From: Candidatus Omnitrophota bacterium
Lineage (GTDB): Bacteria > Omnitrophota > Gorgyraeia > Zapsychrales > Fredricksoniimonadaceae
DNA: 7,655 nt
Assembly (NCBI GenBank): GCA_017987425.1
Contig: JAGNTT010000089.1
Coordinates: forward strand, 1-7,655
Direction of reading: 5' to 3'
This document shows positions 6,580 to 7,655 of this stretch, in pieces. The stretch's first letter is position 1, and each line of letters opens with the position of its first letter. Both the position numbers and the translations under genes were made by a program. The notes beneath the pieces were generated by a model. That model was not told the origin of the DNA and did not search any database. It saw only the letters and a program-made list of their open reading frames with translations.

Positions 6580-6964
6580 AAAATTTGTAACGCCATTCTT
6601 TGAGCGACTGGGCGTGTTTTCCGTCGATCAATTTAAAAATTTCTTCCAGGACCCGGATCGATTCCTTCACCCGCTGAGCGTTCGCGTAAAACACATCGTT
6701 AAGATCGCGCCGCTTAAACTCGCTCACCGTCGAAGTACGGCCGGCGTCTCCTTCGACGTCCCGGGCCTCAAGAAGACCGTTGATCCCCAGAGGCTCGATC
6801 ACTTCTGTCAGCGCGTGCCGGATGTCCTTAAGCTGGCGTGTTTCCTTTTTTAAATCAAACCCGTAACGGCAAATATCTTCGCAAACGCGCAAGCCTTCTT
6901 TCGCGCGGTTAAAATTCGCATCCACGATGCGCGACAGTTTTCGGAACTCTATGGTTTTGCGCAT
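6545..6964 (-). CDS. thiD2: ThiD2-type hydroxymethylpyrimidine-phosphate kinase (stand-alone domain)
   Basis: The product has 139 residues and is wholly alpha-helical in appearance. It matches the domain that in cyanobacteria and other bacteria is fused to the N-terminus of ThiE and is known as ThiD2, a kinase acting on HMP-phosphate only. Recognised features are RIVDANFNRAKEGLRVCED (12-30), the ARDVEGDAGR motif (67-76), NAQRVKESIRVLEE (95-108) and a closing WRYKFYVVEKQ helix (124-134). It would make HMP-PP for the ThiE encoded directly downstream. The ATG at 6964 overlaps the end of rfaE2 by 16 bp, and the 3' end overlaps thiE by 35 bp. The reading frame change at that junction separates what is a single fused polypeptide in other organisms. 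Databases may label such proteins simply as thiamine-phosphate pyrophosphorylase, which would be misleading here. Confidence 0.85.
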   Translation of the reverse strand: MRKTIEFRKLSRIVDANFNRAKEGLRVCEDICRYGFDLKKETRQLKDIRHALTEVIEPLGINGLLEARDVEGDAGRTSTVSEFKRRDLNDVFYANAQRVKESIRVLEEIFKLIDGKHAQSLKEWRYKFYVVEKQMLARK

Positions 6965-7440
6965 GAGGCACGCACATCTTCGATGATCTTTGTCGTCGAG
7001 AAATTATCTTCGAACTTAATGAATTCTACTTTGCCGCCATTGGCCTTGACCGCGTCCGAACCGACGACCGGCTTCCCCTTCCAGTCGGCGCCCTTGATGA
7101 GCACGTCGGGCAGAACCGCTTTGATCAACTTCTCGGGCGTGTCTTCGGTAAACACCGTTACGTAATCGACGCTTTCCAAAGCCGCCAGCACTACGGCACG
7201 CGCCAATTGCGGATTAACCGGTCTCTCCGGACCCTTAAGGCGGCGGACCGATTCATCACTATTTAGGCCGACAACCAAAACACGGTTATCTTTCTTGGCT
7301 CTTTCCAAATAGCTCACATGGCCGTAATGCAAAATATCAAAACAGCCGTTGGTAAAGGCAATCGTCTTACGCGCCTTCTTCAAACGAGCCAATTCCTTTT
7401 TCAATTTGGCAAAACTGACAATTTTTGATCGTATACTCAT
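6949..7440 (-). CDS. rfaE2: D-glycero-beta-D-manno-heptose 1-phosphate adenylyltransferase
   Basis: The product has 163 residues from the chosen ATG at 7440. It is a cytidylyltransferase-like nucleotidyltransferase domain: FTNGCFDILHYGHVSYLERA (29-48) contains the HxGH-type motif (H38, H41), followed by VGLNSDESVRRLKGPERPV (57-75), DVLIKGADW (112-120) and FSTTKII (147-153). It transfers AMP from ATP to heptose-1-phosphate to form ADP-heptose, the LPS inner-core precursor. It corresponds to the C-terminal half of fused HldE; no kinase domain is attached, so a separate heptose kinase is expected elsewhere. An upstream in-frame ATG at 7488 would add 16 residues encoded by the intergenic heptamer repeat, and family members normally begin close to the KIVSFAKLKKEL segment, so 7440 is preferred. 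The preceding sequence AAAGTG is only a weak ribosome-binding site. The neighbouring gmhA end supports the heptose pathway assignment. Confidence 0.93.
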   Translation of the reverse strand: MSIRSKIVSFAKLKKELARLKKARKTIAFTNGCFDILHYGHVSYLERAKKDNRVLVVGLNSDESVRRLKGPERPVNPQLARAVVLAALESVDYVTVFTEDTPEKLIKAVLPDVLIKGADWKGKPVVGSDAVKANGGKVEFIKFEDNFSTTKIIEDVRASCAKP

Positions 7441-7450
7441 AGACACTTTA

Positions 7451-7481
7451 TTGTTGATAGTGGATAGGAGATGGTTGATAG
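7451..7481 (+). repeat. Degenerate heptamer array (left arm of the inverted pair)
   Basis: Read on the plus strand, 7451-7478 consists of four consecutive 7-mers, TTGTTGA, TAGTGGA, TAGGAGA and TGGTTGA, close to the consensus TRGTNGA, followed by TAG. The array lies just upstream of the preferred rfaE2 start. It would be transcribed as the 3' strand of the hairpin formed with the opposed array at 7501-7542. Confidence 0.7.
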
Positions 7482-7533
7482 AAACCATTCCCCATTCGTA
7501 CTATCCGTCTACCATCTACTATTTACCATCAAC
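7453..7533. repeat. Imperfect inverted repeat between gmhA and rfaE2
   Basis: The arm 7453-7481 and the reverse complement of 7501-7533 agree at 24 of 29 aligned positions, with one 4-nt gap. A 19-nt spacer (7482-7500) separates them. In the minus-strand transcript this gives a long, interrupted hairpin shortly before the rfaE2 start. The spacer itself holds two near-identical 7-mers (minus strand GAATGGG, GAATGGT). The hairpin could modulate rfaE2 expression or transcript stability; no T-run marks it as a terminator. Confidence 0.7.
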
Positions 7534-7542
7534 TATCTACTG
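7501..7542 (-). repeat. Degenerate heptamer array (right arm), supplying the gmhA stop codon
   Basis: Read on the minus strand, this is six contiguous 7-mers: CAGTAGA, TAGTTGA, TGGTAAA, TAGTAGA, TGGTAGA and CGGATAG. They share a TRGTNGA-like pattern with the array at 7451-7478, which lies in the opposite orientation. The first unit includes the last sense codon (CAG) and the TAG stop of gmhA. The regular 7-base register suggests expansion of a short tandem repeat followed by divergence. Confidence 0.65.
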
Positions 7543-7655
7543 ACTTAAAGCATCTTCCGCGAGCTGACAAATCGTATGCGCGACGCACAGCTGTGATTCC
7601 TGGATGCGCGCGGTCACCTTCGACGGAACAACGAGCGCGATATCGCACAACGGCG
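7537..7655 (-). CDS. gmhA: Sedoheptulose-7-phosphate isomerase, C-terminal 38 residues (5' part off window)
   Basis: Only the last 38 residues and the TAG stop (7537-7539) are in the window. They read CDIALVVPSKVTARIQES and then QLCVAHTICQLAEDALSQ. The VPS..T.RIQE motif and the following helix are the typical end of GmhA, the SIS-domain enzyme converting sedoheptulose 7-phosphate to heptose 7-phosphate. By alignment from memory with E. coli GmhA, the Gln of RIQE and the His eight residues later correspond to the metal ligands Q172 and H180, and both are present. A His three residues after that Gln in E. coli is replaced here by Gln. The gene precedes rfaE2 in the same direction, giving a heptose-precursor pair. 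The stop codon falls within the heptamer repeat. Confidence 0.85.
   Translation of the reverse strand, partial: PLCDIALVVPSKVTARIQESQLCVAHTICQLAEDALSQ

Noticed and set aside
6950..7060. TPP riboswitch ahead of thiD2
   Set aside because: This stretch is rfaE2 coding sequence, and no CUGAGA-type core element was found.
7441..7488. ATG 7488 as the rfaE2 start
   Set aside because: The extra 16 residues are encoded by the heptamer repeat and lack family similarity; GGGGA lies too close to this ATG to serve as its ribosome-binding site.
7586..7595. CACAGCTGTG palindrome
   Set aside because: It is inside the gmhA coding region, where the codons encode the conserved C-terminal helix; a single 10-bp palindrome is not evidence of an operator.

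Overview
The window carries a closely packed minus-strand gene set from an uncultured-looking, Gram-negative-type bacterium. The Gram-negative reading rests on ADP-heptose genes (gmhA end, rfaE2), a predicted lipoprotein with LysM and degenerate LytM domains (NlpD-like), and many stop/start overlaps. The monofunctional ThiD2-type HMP-phosphate kinase next to ThiE, the archaeal-type AAA ATPase and the 'QFELFPG' N-terminus of the last partial gene fit candidate phyla such as Omnitrophota/PVC relatives. That placement is from memory of family features and is only a moderate-confidence inference. No insertion sequence, phage gene or CRISPR array is visible.

Transcription runs from high to low coordinates. 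Block A (7655 to about 5947) holds the last 38 residues of GmhA, a 98-bp intergenic segment made largely of degenerate heptamers in two opposed arrays, then rfaE2, thiD2-like and thiE. These last three overlap by 16 and 35 bp. GmhA and RfaE2 supply steps of ADP-heptose synthesis for LPS. ThiD2 and ThiE make HMP-PP and join it to the thiazole phosphate to give thiamine phosphate. The junction 5903-5946 contains a small hairpin and a promoter-like sequence, followed by tRNA-Gly(CCC) at 5832-5902.

Block B (5831 to 226) is a probable single operon that starts directly at the tRNA 3' end: NlpD-like lipoprotein, AAA ATPase with C-terminal nuclease-fold-like domain, YfcE/MJ0936-type phosphodiesterase, HIT-family nucleotide phosphorylase/hydrolase, dGTPase-like HD phosphohydrolase, and a GAF-HD-GYP protein. 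Joints are 4-bp ATGA overlaps, a 23-bp overlap, and 3-bp and 24-bp gaps. Several members look catalytically degenerate: the LytM domain, the HD-GYP domain and the nuclease-like tail of the ATPase. After the HD-GYP stop, a 138-bp AT-rich gap leads to the start of another minus-strand gene that leaves the window at position 1.

The points most worth a second look are the paired heptamer arrays that supply the gmhA stop codon, the lipoprotein gene that has no ATG and abuts a tRNA 3' end, the split and frame-shifted ThiD2/ThiE pair, and the degenerate signalling/enzymatic domains in block B.
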